In this document: positions 52,118-61,295 of the stretch, piece by piece | How positions within the stretch are numbered: the first letter of the stretch is position 1 | Layout: each line of letters starts with the position of its first letter | Assembly (NCBI GenBank): GCA_963974215.1 | Contig: CAXBBL010000003.1 | Location: 1-64,000, forward strand | DNA from: Croceimicrobium sp963974215 | GTDB lineage: Bacteria > Bacteroidota > Bacteroidia > Flavobacteriales > Schleiferiaceae | Reading direction: 5' to 3' | Length of the DNA stretch: 64,000 bases | Made by a program: the position numbers and the translations under genes | The notes under the pieces: model-generated | Told to the model about the DNA's origin: nothing | The model's database searches: none | What the model saw: only the letters and a program-made list of their open reading frames with translations

Positions 52118-53120
52118 GCCCAATAGCGCTGTATTTACCGCTAAAGAAGCGGCCAGTGATCAAGAGGTAAGATGGTGCCCCGGTTGCGGCGATTACAGTA
52201 TTTTAAAACAAATGCAGTCGGTTATTCCGGGTTTAGGGATTAAGCGTGAGGATATTGTTTTCATTTCTGGTATTGGCTGTAGTTCACGCTTTCCTTACTA
52301 TATGAACACCTATGGAATGCATAGCATTCACGGGAGAGCGCCGGCCGTGGCCAGTGGTTTGAAAATGGCCAATCCCAACTTAAGTGTGTGGGTTATTACC
52401 GGTGATGGCGATGGTTTGTCCATCGGTGGAAATCACCTGATACACCTTTTACGTCGCAACGTTGACCTGAATGTACTGCTCTTTAATAACGAGATTTACG
52501 GACTAACGAAAGGGCAATATTCACCCACTTCAGAAATGGGAAAACGCACCAAAAGTAGTCCCATGGGCAGCCTCGATCATCCTTTTAATCCTTTGGCTTT
52601 AGCGCTGGGCGCAGATGCGACTTTTGTAGCACGCACCATAGACCGCGACCCGGTGCATTTAAGAGGTGTTTTAGAAACTTCCAATCTCCATAAGGGAACC
52701 AGCTTTATCGAAATTTATCAAAATTGCAATGTTTTTAATGATGGCGCCTTTCTTAGCTACAGTGATAAAAAACAAAAAGGAGAGCATATAATTTTGTTAG
52801 AAGAGGGACAGCCTTTGCTTTTTGATGAAGGCAAGAAAGGTATTCGTTTAAATGGTTTAAAGCCCGAAATCGTTGACTTGGAAGAAGGTTTTTCGGCGAA
52901 CGATCTTTGGATTCACGATAGTAGAGATGCTACCAAGGCGTATATTTTAAGTCGCTTTTTTGATGATAACTTTCCTCGTCCTTTTGGTGTTTTCTACCAA
53001 GAAGATCGCCCTTGCTACGAAGAACAACTTATCGCCCAAATTAATCACGCCAAGGAAATCCAAGGCGAGACGGATTTAGATGATTTATTGCGGGGTAAAC
53101 GCAGCTGGACGGTAGATTAA
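52110..53120 (+). CDS. korB: 2-oxoacid:ferredoxin oxidoreductase, beta subunit
   Basis: The 336-residue catalytic subunit binds thiamine pyrophosphate and a [4Fe-4S] cluster: WCPGCGDYSILKQMQSVIPG at the start, GIGCSSRFPYYMNTYGMHSI with the Cys ligands, the TPP motif GDGDGLSIGGNHLIHLLRRN, FNNEIYGLTKGQYSPTSEMG. Partner of the overlapping korA. Last gene of the mrp-nifU-korAB unit; followed by 55 bp with a small hairpin before the convergent T9SS gene. Confidence 0.95.
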   Translation: MTEPNSAVFTAKEAASDQEVRWCPGCGDYSILKQMQSVIPGLGIKREDIVFISGIGCSSRFPYYMNTYGMHSIHGRAPAVASGLKMANPNLSVWVITGDGDGLSIGGNHLIHLLRRNVDLNVLLFNNEIYGLTKGQYSPTSEMGKRTKSSPMGSLDHPFNPLALALGADATFVARTIDRDPVHLRGVLETSNLHKGTSFIEIYQNCNVFNDGAFLSYSDKKQKGEHIILLEEGQPLLFDEGKKGIRLNGLKPEIVDLEEGFSANDLWIHDSRDATKAYILSRFFDDNFPRPFGVFYQEDRPCYEEQLIAQINHAKEIQGETDLDDLLRGKRSWTVD

Positions 53121-53140
53121 TTAATCATCATTCCTGCGCA

Positions 53141-53169
53141 TCCCGCGAAAGCGGAAAAAGGCCCGGGAT
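53141..53169. terminator. Small hairpin between convergent genes, possible terminator
   Basis: CCGC-GAAA-GCGG (53144-53155) or an alternative ATCCCG/CGGGAT pairing (53141-53146 with 53164-53169) can form. No T run follows on either strand. The sequence resembles the 'CATTCCTGCGAAAGCAGGAAT' small repeats of many genomes, so it may be a repeat rather than a terminator. Confidence 0.4.
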
Positions 53170-53175
53170 AGGGCA

Positions 53176-56100
53176 CTATTCCTTTCTAATTTTTTCGTCA
53201 AACACTAAGTCGCCAATCTTCACTTTAAGGTGATAAATGCCGGCCGCAAAATTCTTTACCGATAAGCTTTCCAATACTTCCTGCCCATTTAAATTTCGGC
53301 GTGAAGTATAAAGTAAAGCTCCGCGTGCATCGAACAGAGAGATTTCCATCTCGGCTTGACCGGGGTTCATGAGACTAATATGCAAAATATCTTGACTGGG
53401 ATTGGGGTAAACCTGCCACTGCCATTCGCTTTTCAGACTTTCAATGCTTAGGTCAATAATATCTACGGGGTCTGATTCTAAACTGCAAATAGTATTGCTC
53501 AGTTCTAGGCTATAAGTACCATTAGTTTGCAGGTTATAAGTCGCTTGGTTATTGGTTCCTGGGGCCGGATTTCCGTTCAGTAGCCACAGGTAATTGGGCG
53601 CGGTTTGGTTAGCACTCAATACCAAGCCCGAGCGTGAAAAACTAGGGCTGGGCAAAGCATCAACACTAACTTGGAAGCTGGCGTTGACCGGACAATTGGG
53701 CGCGCTGGAATATAAATAGCCGATGCTTAAATTGTGCGTTCCTGCTCCCGCAAGACTGGCGTAAAACACTCCATTTTGCACGCCATTTCCCGACCAAGAA
53801 GTAAGTGTTCCGGGAATTCCATTCGTAGTTACCGTGGCCGAAAGAACCAAGCTGTCGCCCAGACAAAGAGGTGCGAAGGGTGGGCTCATGGTGCTGATAA
53901 CCGGCAAGGCACGAATGTCCATATTTAAGGTATTGGATATCCCTGGGCTGCTGCTTGCGCAAGATCCGCTGCCGGTAACTTCCACCCAAACTTGATCGTT
54001 ATTGTTCAAGGTAGAATTGGCGTAGCTTGAACTGTTCGTTCCTACATTAATGCCATTTAGCTTCCATTGATAGCTAGGGCTGGATCCGCCATTCGTAACA
54101 CTGGCGCTAAAATTAGCGTTGCTACCTGCGCAGAGCGTGGTATTGGCCGTGCTGATGCTAACGCTAGGAACGGTTGGGGGGTTAATAATGACACTAATAC
54201 TAGTACTGTTGACCACAGGATTGCTCACACAAATGTTATTGCTCGTCATTTCTACACTTACCGCATCGCCCTGGTTTAGGCTGGTGGAGCTGTAACTGGC
54301 ACTATTCGATCCCACATTAAGCCCGTTTACCTTCCACTGATAGCTGGGACTTGAGCCACCCGCCGTGGGACTAGCCGTGAAAATTGCATTTTGTCCTGCG
54401 CACCATGCACTGGCATTGGCACTGATACTTACGCTGGGATTTATCGTAGCATCTACTTGAATAAAGGCGGTTTTAGTGGCGTTAGTACTGCCAAAGCTAT
54501 TACTGGCGTTCAGGCTAATAGTATAAGAGCCAGCATTGTTAAATTGCACTTGCGGGTTTTGCGAGGAACTATTTGTGCCGCCCGTATAGGAATAGCCGGC
54601 TGGACTGATGGTCCAGGCCCAAGCACTCGGGTTATTGCTACTTAAATCGCTAAAGCTAATACTGCTGCCCGCACAAATCGAACTGTCGTTAGCAGAGAAG
54701 TCGGCCAGTGGTAAATTGGAGCTTTGTATGCCACTTACATTAATATTATCGAGGTATAGATTATTGCCATAACCATTAATTGCCTCAAATTTTATCCGCA
54801 CTTCCGACTGCCCCGCATAACTATTGAGGTTAATCGTGGGACAACTGGTAATAATCGAATTCCCGCACCAATCGCTTGCGCTAGATGGGCTAAAGCCTGA
54901 TGTTTGATCGGCTACCGTTGCGAAGTTCACGCTGGGGTCTGAACTATAACTGGCAATACGTTGGTAAGTTGTGCCACAGTCCGTACTTATGTAGATGGCC
55001 ATACTATCGCGATAGGTGGAACTATAACGGGCATAGGCATAATCAAAGTCGAGGGTGATGCTACTGTAATTACTGAAATTCAAGGGCGGACTAATAAGAC
55101 CATCTCGCTCACCAGCACTGCTGTAATTGAAGAAGTCTATACCCGCAGCGGTATTGCCCGGACTGCTTCCGCCGATGGTATTCAAAGCCCAAGTGACGCC
55201 ATTGTCGGGGTTTTCGACCGTGAAGAGACTACTTGTCCCTTCAAAGTCTTCCACAAAAGGAAGGCCTAAACCGCCGCCAAGTAAAAAACTGCTTTTGCTA
55301 AGGGTGTCGCTACCGTTGGCATTTGAAACAATCAGACTTACGGTATAAGTTCCTGCCGCATTGAGTTGAATTTGTGGGTGCTGACTGCTACTTGAGCTTC
55401 CTGCCACAAAACTAAAAGTATTGGGGCTAATGCTCCATTGCCAAGCAGTGGGATTCCCAGTGGAGGAGTCGCTGAGCTGGATGTTTTCATTAAGACAAGC
55501 CATTTCTGGGTCGGCGTAAAAATCTGCAACAGGCACTTGAGGAACGCTAAAACCATTACTGCTGAAAAGACCGCGTCCGTGGGTAGCGGCAATGACCGTT
55601 TTATCGCTATCTCTAATTTGTAACATATCTACGCGAACGCGAGAAAGGCCACTATTACTGGCGGTCCAATTAGGACTGCTACTATTGAAATTACTTGTAG
55701 ACCAAACCCCGACTTCGGTCGCGAGAATCACTTCGTTGCGATTGTTAGGATTAAACAAGGCCCATCTTACCGGCATATCGGGTAAATTCCCTTCCTTACT
55801 TTGCCAGCTTGTTCCGCCGTTTGAACTATACCAAACCGAGTTAACGCCATAATTAGAAAAAGTAACCAAAATTTCATTTTCATTGGCTCCTAATTCTACG
55901 CAGGAAATGTGTCCATTGGGAAAACTGCTACTTCCGATATTTGTGGAAGTGTGGGCTGAATTAGCATTAGTGATTTTAAAGAGATCACCACCTTCTGTTC
56001 CCACAAAAAGGGTGGTGCTGGTAGTGGTATAAGGCGAAACGCGCAGGTGAGAAGCCATGCTGTTTAATCCGCTGGGGCTTATACTCCAAATACTCGGAGA

Positions 56101-57933
56101 AGTTCGTATTCCAAGGACTTGATTGATGGTAGTACTGGTTCGGGCAGAGAATAAAATGCCCATATTATCATCATAATCAGCAGGGTTAATAAAGCGCCCA
56201 GTGGAATTGTCATTTTGGAAACGTCCTCCCCAGCTTGAACCCCCATTGGTACTGCGCCAGAAATTATTATAAACATAAGAGGTAATTTGGTAATTGGCAT
56301 TGGTTTGATCAATAAAGCAATAAGCTCCATCGCCACCAGTAGCTTGGCTAGTGCTACCAAAACCAGCGGCGGTGAATTTTTGGGTGCCATTGTCTTGTGC
56401 CCCAGCCAGAGCGTAATTACTTCCCGCACTCGGGTGCAGGGCTGCTGCGTAAAACTGGGTTACATTATAATCTTGATTCCGCGCGCTTATTACATTGGAA
56501 GTAGCGGCAGTAGCTAATGAAGTTGTATAAAAAACACCACCATCGGTGCCGAAAAGCACTGTGCTGGAGCTGTTGGGTTTAAATACAATTTGATGTTGAT
56601 CGGCATGAACATAAGAGCAATTAAGTGCAGCTAAGTTGTTGTTATTACTCCACTTTGAAATTTGACTCCACGTACTTGCACCGTCCGTAGAACGAAATAA
56701 ATTAATCCCTCCCACAATGAGCGTATTGGCATTATTGGGGTCTACCGCCATAATTAGATCGTACCAAGCTTGCCCGCGGGTAAAGTCGGTATTGGGAATG
56801 CCAATGTCAACATCGGCCGGTTCATTTCGGGTAGTCCAAGTGCTGCCTTTATTGGTACTGCGGGCAATTTCTCCCGCTTGTCCGCCTATCTCCGTAAGGG
56901 CATAAACATAATTTGAATTATTAGGGGCGCAGGCTAGTTCTACTCTTTCGCCATTGGCAATGGTGCGAGAAACTGTCCAAGAGGTGCCGTTGTCACTATA
57001 GAGAACTCTACCACCACCTTGGTCGCTTAAACCTAGCGAAGTTTCCTGCGTTCCAATCCAGATGCGGTTATCAGCGGCGATTTCAATATCGGCGGCGGCA
57101 TATTGCGAAGAAGTGCCCGGTATATTAGGTAGTACTTGCGACCAGGAAGTTCCCCCGTTTGCACTGCGGTAAAGGCCGTTTACCCCATGCCATTGGCCTC
57201 GGAAATAATTTTCACGACAAGCGGCATAAACTACGCTGCTGCCGTTTTCATTGCGTACGACCAAGTCGTTGATGTAATGATAATTAGTGGTGGAGCTTAA
57301 TTGGGTCCAGCTAGTGCCACCATTGGTAGATTTCCAAATACCCGCGCCACGTGAGGCACCCGCACCCCAGCCCTCACCTGTACCCACATAAAATATTTGA
57401 CTGTTATTAGGATCATAGGCAATAGCAGTGATGGCTAAATTATCCCATTGATTACTGACAGAAACCCAAGCGGAAGTACTGGAAGTGATGTTGTTATTAT
57501 ACCAAAGTCCGCCGGTTACGCCGCCAGCCCAGACCTTATTACCCGAACTCGCATTGGGGTCCCACATGATTGCGCGCGTTCTGCCGCCTACATTATCGGG
57601 GCCTCTTTCGGTCCAAGGGCTTCCTGCAGAACCGGGAATGCTGGGGCTTAGTTGATTATTACTTTGATCCACAATTTGGTAAACTTGCTCTAGGCGTTCT
57701 ACCGCGGGTCGACCTAAAAAAGGGTCCATGGTAGCGAGGTAATTTTGCTCCCAGGCTAAATCGGGTCGATCTTGCGGGGGCTGCTGCTTCCATTCTTGCT
57801 TGGTGAAATGAGGTCTATTGTTAAAGGGATGTTCTGCTAAGAAGGTTTTATAAGCCTCTCTAGAGGAAATGTCTTTCTTAATAATCTGAGAGCCAGTAAG
57901 CAATAGCAAACTGAGGAATATAACTTTGCGCAT
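53176..57933 (-). CDS. Large T9SS-secreted protein with BNR/sortilin-like propeller and PKD domains
   Basis: The 1585-residue secreted protein has a signal peptide (RKVIFLSLLLLTGSQ) and a conserved N-terminal segment (WTERGPDNVGGRTRAIMWDP). A beta-propeller with repeated Asp-box/BNR motifs (STNGGTSWTQLSS, SANGGTSWSQV, STDGASTWSQI, SSNGGTSWQSK) covers about residues 110-800. A PKD domain (about 810-890), a concanavalin-like/anchor domain (about 895-1070), a second PKD domain and Ig-like repeats with SPSYQWKVNG/SPSYQWKLNG follow. A C-terminal T9SS type A sorting domain (about 1505-1585; QVYPNPSQDILHISLMNPG, GIYHLKVKIGDLVFDEKI) closes it. BNR propellers of this kind occur in glycosidase-like and sortilin-like surface proteins; no sialidase active-site set was identified. 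Function is unknown, perhaps glycan or polymer binding. Confidence 0.9.
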   Translation of the reverse strand: MRKVIFLSLLLLTGSQIIKKDISSREAYKTFLAEHPFNNRPHFTKQEWKQQPPQDRPDLAWEQNYLATMDPFLGRPAVERLEQVYQIVDQSNNQLSPSIPGSAGSPWTERGPDNVGGRTRAIMWDPNASSGNKVWAGGVTGGLWYNNNITSSTSAWVSVSNQWDNLAITAIAYDPNNSQIFYVGTGEGWGAGASRGAGIWKSTNGGTSWTQLSSTTNYHYINDLVVRNENGSSVVYAACRENYFRGQWHGVNGLYRSANGGTSWSQVLPNIPGTSSQYAAADIEIAADNRIWIGTQETSLGLSDQGGGRVLYSDNGTSWTVSRTIANGERVELACAPNNSNYVYALTEIGGQAGEIARSTNKGSTWTTRNEPADVDIGIPNTDFTRGQAWYDLIMAVDPNNANTLIVGGINLFRSTDGASTWSQISKWSNNNNLAALNCSYVHADQHQIVFKPNSSSTVLFGTDGGVFYTTSLATAATSNVISARNQDYNVTQFYAAALHPSAGSNYALAGAQDNGTQKFTAAGFGSTSQATGGDGAYCFIDQTNANYQITSYVYNNFWRSTNGGSSWGGRFQNDNSTGRFINPADYDDNMGILFSARTSTTINQVLGIRTSPSIWSISPSGLNSMASHLRVSPYTTTSTTLFVGTEGGDLFKITNANSAHTSTNIGSSSFPNGHISCVELGANENEILVTFSNYGVNSVWYSSNGGTSWQSKEGNLPDMPVRWALFNPNNRNEVILATEVGVWSTSNFNSSSPNWTASNSGLSRVRVDMLQIRDSDKTVIAATHGRGLFSSNGFSVPQVPVADFYADPEMACLNENIQLSDSSTGNPTAWQWSISPNTFSFVAGSSSSSQHPQIQLNAAGTYTVSLIVSNANGSDTLSKSSFLLGGGLGLPFVEDFEGTSSLFTVENPDNGVTWALNTIGGSSPGNTAAGIDFFNYSSAGERDGLISPPLNFSNYSSITLDFDYAYARYSSTYRDSMAIYISTDCGTTYQRIASYSSDPSVNFATVADQTSGFSPSSASDWCGNSIITSCPTINLNSYAGQSEVRIKFEAINGYGNNLYLDNINVSGIQSSNLPLADFSANDSSICAGSSISFSDLSSNNPSAWAWTISPAGYSYTGGTNSSSQNPQVQFNNAGSYTISLNASNSFGSTNATKTAFIQVDATINPSVSISANASAWCAGQNAIFTASPTAGGSSPSYQWKVNGLNVGSNSASYSSTSLNQGDAVSVEMTSNNICVSNPVVNSTSISVIINPPTVPSVSISTANTTLCAGSNANFSASVTNGGSSPSYQWKLNGINVGTNSSSYANSTLNNNDQVWVEVTGSGSCASSSPGISNTLNMDIRALPVISTMSPPFAPLCLGDSLVLSATVTTNGIPGTLTSWSGNGVQNGVFYASLAGAGTHNLSIGYLYSSAPNCPVNASFQVSVDALPSPSFSRSGLVLSANQTAPNYLWLLNGNPAPGTNNQATYNLQTNGTYSLELSNTICSLESDPVDIIDLSIESLKSEWQWQVYPNPSQDILHISLMNPGQAEMEISLFDARGALLYTSRRNLNGQEVLESLSVKNFAAGIYHLKVKIGDLVFDEKIRKE

Positions 57934-58039
57934 AGGAGAGGCTTAAATCGGCCCCTAAATTACTATTTCAATTTTTAACAGATTTTAGGCTCAAATTGAG
58001 CTTGTTAGCGATTGAATTTTGAATATTTCGGAATTTGGA

Positions 58040-59398
58040 CTAATCTTTAAATTGAAGCAAGAAGCTACTACCTATCCCTTCTTGGCTTTGGACCATTAGA
58101 TCTCCACCGTGCATTTTCATAATGTTTTTAGACAAGCTTAAGCCAATGCCTGAACCGTTTTTACGGGTGCTGAAAAAGGGTACAAATATTTGATTAATTA
58201 AATCTTCTTCAATGCCTTCGCCATTATCGCTTACGCGGATGACTACGCCACTTTCAGCTAGTTTAGCACTGAGCTCAATTTCTCCTGCGTGATTAGCGGG
58301 CATTGCCGCCAGAGCGTTTTTAATAAGATTTACCAAAACCTGTTCGATCATTTTACGGTCGGCACTTAAGGCAAGCCTTTGCTGGTCTAGCTTATAGCGG
58401 ATTACACAATTCTGTTTTTTGGCCGTGCCTTGTAAGAGGGCGATGCAATCTTCAAAAAGAGTTTTAATGGAAATAACCTCCTTAGCGGGGGCGGGCAGTT
58501 GGGTTAATTTGCGATACTCTTCTACAAAGCTCAGCATTCCTTTACTGCGTCTTACAATGGTTTTGCAGGCTTCGCGGATATCCTCCAAATCCTGTTCCTC
58601 CAAATCCGTTATTTTCTTGTTCTTTCCGGCATCGTTAACCAACATGGTGCTTACGGTTTCAGAAAGGGAAACCACGGGCGTAACCGAGTTCATTACTTCA
58701 TGCGCTAAAATGCGGATGAGTTTATGCCAGGCATCAATTTCCTTCTCTTCTACCTCTTGGTGGAGGTTGCTAATACTGATCAGGTGGAAGGTTTCATCCT
58801 TTAATTTAATATGCTGTAAGTCGAGATAGAGCTCGGTCTTTTTGCCATTGGTATTATGCACCCATAGTTTTCGGCCGGTAAAATCGAAATTACCAATGAG
58901 GTTTTTTAGTTCGGGAATGCGTTCGCTCAGGCGCTCCCACTTTTGAAAAGGCGGAATGTCTAAAATTTCTTGTGCTTTCTCGTTGATTAAGAAAATTTCT
59001 CTTTTCCCGTTTATTCCTAGAATGCCGAGATTGATGTTTTTTAAGATTTCACCCAGTAATGCCTCTTGGTTATCTTGGCTGGCGCGCGATTTTTTTAACT
59101 GAGCCAGCAAGAGCATAAACTCCTCTTCTAAATCGGCGAAAACGCCTCCTTTATTAGCTAGCTCAAAGCGGGTGCTGAAATCGCCAAAGCGAGCTGCTTC
59201 TAAAAATTTTTTCGTTTCACGAATCAGTGAAGATTGATAGCGCCAAAAATCCCAAATTTGAATTAAGATAACTAGGACTAGCACTAAAATGGTAAATAAG
59301 AGATGGAACTTTAACACGAGGTAAATGCCTAAAGCAATGCTTAAGATTATGCCCATCAGGCGCAAGCCAAACTGAAAAGGGTAGGATTTAAAGTTCAT
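58040..59398 (-). CDS. NtrY-like membrane sensor histidine kinase, module 2
   Basis: This 452-residue kinase has two N-terminal transmembrane helices (about 14-30 and 33-50) with no periplasmic domain. A PAS-like region follows (about 115-200; LKNINLGILGINGKREIFLI), then HisKA with RILAHEVMNSVTPVVSLSET and HATPase (LIKNALAAMPA, VSDNGEGIEEDLI, GSGIGLSLSKNIM). All four ATP-binding boxes look intact, unlike the paralogue at 33226. It overlaps its regulator by 11 bp and is transcribed after it. The short 'HExMNSVxP' phosphorylation box, shared with the paralogue, differs from the HExKNPL box of classical NtrB. Confidence 0.92.
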   Translation of the reverse strand: MNFKSYPFQFGLRLMGIILSIALGIYLVLKFHLLFTILVLVLVILIQIWDFWRYQSSLIRETKKFLEAARFGDFSTRFELANKGGVFADLEEEFMLLLAQLKKSRASQDNQEALLGEILKNINLGILGINGKREIFLINEKAQEILDIPPFQKWERLSERIPELKNLIGNFDFTGRKLWVHNTNGKKTELYLDLQHIKLKDETFHLISISNLHQEVEEKEIDAWHKLIRILAHEVMNSVTPVVSLSETVSTMLVNDAGKNKKITDLEEQDLEDIREACKTIVRRSKGMLSFVEEYRKLTQLPAPAKEVISIKTLFEDCIALLQGTAKKQNCVIRYKLDQQRLALSADRKMIEQVLVNLIKNALAAMPANHAGEIELSAKLAESGVVIRVSDNGEGIEEDLINQIFVPFFSTRKNGSGIGLSLSKNIMKMHGGDLMVQSQEGIGSSFLLQFKD

Positions 59399-60752
59399 AT
59401 TTCTCTAATCTACGGTACAGTGCAGCGCGGGTTAAGCCGAGGTCTTTTGCTGCTTTAGATATATTGCCAGCATTTTTGTCCATCGCTTTTTGAACTAAAT
59501 GTTTTTCCATCTCCTCCAAGTTTAGGCCGGGAGGCTCTTTGCCAGTTTGCCCTACTTTCAGACCTAAATCTGTGGCTTGGACTTCTTTGTTAGATGCTAA
59601 AATTACCGCGCGTTCTAAACAATGTTCTAGCTCGCGGATATTGCCTGGCCAATGATAATCGCACAGGGCATCGATGGCATTGAGGCTAAGACTAATTTCT
59701 TCTTTCAAATACTTTTTGCGAAAGCGATCAAAAAAACGTCGCGCTAAAAACGGAATATCTTCTTTGCGCTGCCGCAGAGGGGGTACTGTTATTTCTACGG
59801 TGTTAATGCGATAGAGTAAATCTTGACGAAAGCGTTGATCATGCACCCAATCATGTAAAGGACTATTGGTAGCGCATACAAGGCGGACATCTACTTTTTT
59901 GCTACTGTTTTCGCCAACGCGACGCAGCTCTTTACTTTGTAAAACGTGCAATAATTTAGACTGTAAACTAAGGTCAAGATTACCAATTTCATCAAGAAAG
60001 AGCGTGCCTTTATCAGCCGTTTCAAAGCGACCGGCTTTATCATCCGAGGCATCGGTAAAGGAGCCTTTTTTATGACCAAAGAGCTCACTTTCAAAAAGAT
60101 TGGGCGCCACTGCACCGAGGTCTACCGTAACAAAGGGGTTTTCATTGCGCTTGCTCATGCGGTGAATGGCGAGGGAGAGCACACTCTTCCCCGTGCCATT
60201 TTCACCTAAGAGTAAAATATTTGCATCGGTGCTGGCTACTTTTTTAAGGGTTTCTAAAACGGATTGCATGGCGGGCGATCTGCTGAGGAGCTCTTCTTGG
60301 GCAAGCCCAGCATTATCTTCCCACTGCTTATTGCTGTTGCGGTAAACTTCCACTTTGGCTTTTTCTTGCGCCAGGCGTAAGGCATTGCTTAAAGTGCTGA
60401 GTAATTTTTCGTTGGTCCAAGGTTTTAATACAAAGTCGAAAGCTCCTTTTTTTATGGCCTGTACCGCTAGTTCCACCTCGCCGTAAGCCGTCATCATTAC
60501 CACTTGGGTTTGCGGACTTATTTCTAAAATATGTTTGAGCCAATACAAACCCTCGGCGCCATCGTTACGTCCTTTTCTAAAGTTCATGTCTAGTAAAACT
60601 AGGTCAACTTTATTCTTGCTAAGAAGCGGATTGAGACTACTGGGATCTTCGTTGGTGCTAACCGTTTGAAAATGTTGTTTCAAAAAAAGACGCGCACTAA
60701 TAAGTACGTCGGGATCGTCATCTACAATGGCTATATGGGCAGGGAGTTTCAC
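59388..60752 (-). CDS. NtrC-type sigma-54 response regulator, module 2
   Basis: The 454-residue regulator has a receiver (about 1-125; IVDDDPDVL, LLDMNFRKGRNDG, MTAYGEVELA, KPW), an AAA+ domain with intact motifs (Walker A GENGTGKS, loop GSFTDAS, Walker B GTLFLDEIGNLDLS, sensor I VCATNSP, arginine finger FRQDLLYRIN, PPLRQRKEDIPFLARRF), and a Fis-type helix-turn-helix (GNISKAAKDLGLTRAALYRR). It should activate sigma-54 promoters when phosphorylated. The start is GTG 60752. It is divergent from the ABC genes, and the gap contains its probable binding sites and a sigma-54 promoter. The paralogue at 34553 has altered ATPase motifs. Confidence 0.94.
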   Translation of the reverse strand: MKLPAHIAIVDDDPDVLISARLFLKQHFQTVSTNEDPSSLNPLLSKNKVDLVLLDMNFRKGRNDGAEGLYWLKHILEISPQTQVVMMTAYGEVELAVQAIKKGAFDFVLKPWTNEKLLSTLSNALRLAQEKAKVEVYRNSNKQWEDNAGLAQEELLSRSPAMQSVLETLKKVASTDANILLLGENGTGKSVLSLAIHRMSKRNENPFVTVDLGAVAPNLFESELFGHKKGSFTDASDDKAGRFETADKGTLFLDEIGNLDLSLQSKLLHVLQSKELRRVGENSSKKVDVRLVCATNSPLHDWVHDQRFRQDLLYRINTVEITVPPLRQRKEDIPFLARRFFDRFRKKYLKEEISLSLNAIDALCDYHWPGNIRELEHCLERAVILASNKEVQATDLGLKVGQTGKEPPGLNLEEMEKHLVQKAMDKNAGNISKAAKDLGLTRAALYRRLEKYEL

Positions 60753-60771
60753 TTAGCTAAAGTAGTTTCTC

Positions 60772-60809
60772 TGTTCGAAAATGAACAAGCCCCTGTCCGT
60801 TTTCGAACA
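60772..60809. promoter_or_regulatory. Tandem dyad binding sites for the module 2 regulator
   Basis: Four half-sites TGTTC (60772), GAACA (60783), TGTCC (60794) and GAACA (60805) are spaced exactly 11 bp apart, giving two 16-bp dyads TGTYC-N6-GAACA two helical turns apart. They end 53 bp upstream of the sigma-54 promoter, at about -80 to -118 from the expected transcription start, as usual for NtrC-class upstream activator sites. Confidence 0.75.
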
Positions 60810-60862
60810 TTTAAATAATGGCGTTAAAATTTAAATTAATGAAAATCAATTACTTAAGCTTA

Positions 60863-60878
60863 TGGCACAGCCTTCGCC
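60863..60878 (+). promoter_or_regulatory. Sigma-54 promoter of module 2 transporter genes
   Basis: TGGCACAGCCTTCGCC has GG at 60864-60865 and GC at 60876-60877 with ten bases between, and TGGCAC as a perfect -24 box. The -12 box TCGC differs from TTGC at one base. Transcription would start near 60889 and give a leader of about 400 nt before the ABC gene at 61296. Confidence 0.7.
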
Positions 60879-60912
60879 TATAAATAAACTGAAAACTAAA
60901 ACGTAAAAATTT

Positions 60913-61064
60913 ATAAAAACCTCGGGAGCTGCTTGCAGCAACGTTCTTTTCACCGAGCTTTAATTGCAAAATTTGAATTTGGTTGTTTAATTAGTTCAAG
61001 TAGCAGAATTTAGGGTTAAATCGGTTATCCTCCTTGCAATTAAGACTCAGCCCGAGGTTTTTAT
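60913..61064. repeat. 14-bp inverted repeat in the transporter leader
   Basis: ATAAAAACCTCGGG (60913-60926) and its perfect inverse CCCGAGGTTTTTAT (61051-61064) enclose 124 bp containing a small GCTGC-TT-GCAGC hairpin. It could be the ends of a small element or a long-range stem in the leader RNA. No protein is encoded. Confidence 0.6.
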
Positions 61065-61080
61065 TTTTTTACATGCATCT

Positions 61081-61234
61081 CTCATCCGAGCATCTTTAAT
61101 TCTAAAAACCTTAGTAAGCCTCTTCTAAAAAGCGTTTTTTTGCGCCTTAGCCCTTCGCAATAGCCCACTATTGCTTCAGCTTAAAACCCACCATTGATAA
61201 GAGGTCTGAGGCCTAATTTTACATCGAACTCAGG
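61081..61234 (-). mobile_element. MITE-like element, copy E (left end eroded)
   Basis: The right end reads TCGAACTCAGG (to 61234), preceded by GGTCTGAGGCCTAATTTTAC. The inner CTCTTCTAAAAAGCG and the GCAATAGCC-CA-CTATTGC hairpin match copy B almost base for base. The left boundary is not identifiable; 61081 is approximate. It lies between the sigma-54 promoter and the ABC gene. Confidence 0.7.
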
Positions 61235-61295
61235 TTAAAATGTATTTATTTTCGGATTTCTTGTAATTTCACCCTTCTGTTTACAAACCTTTTTT

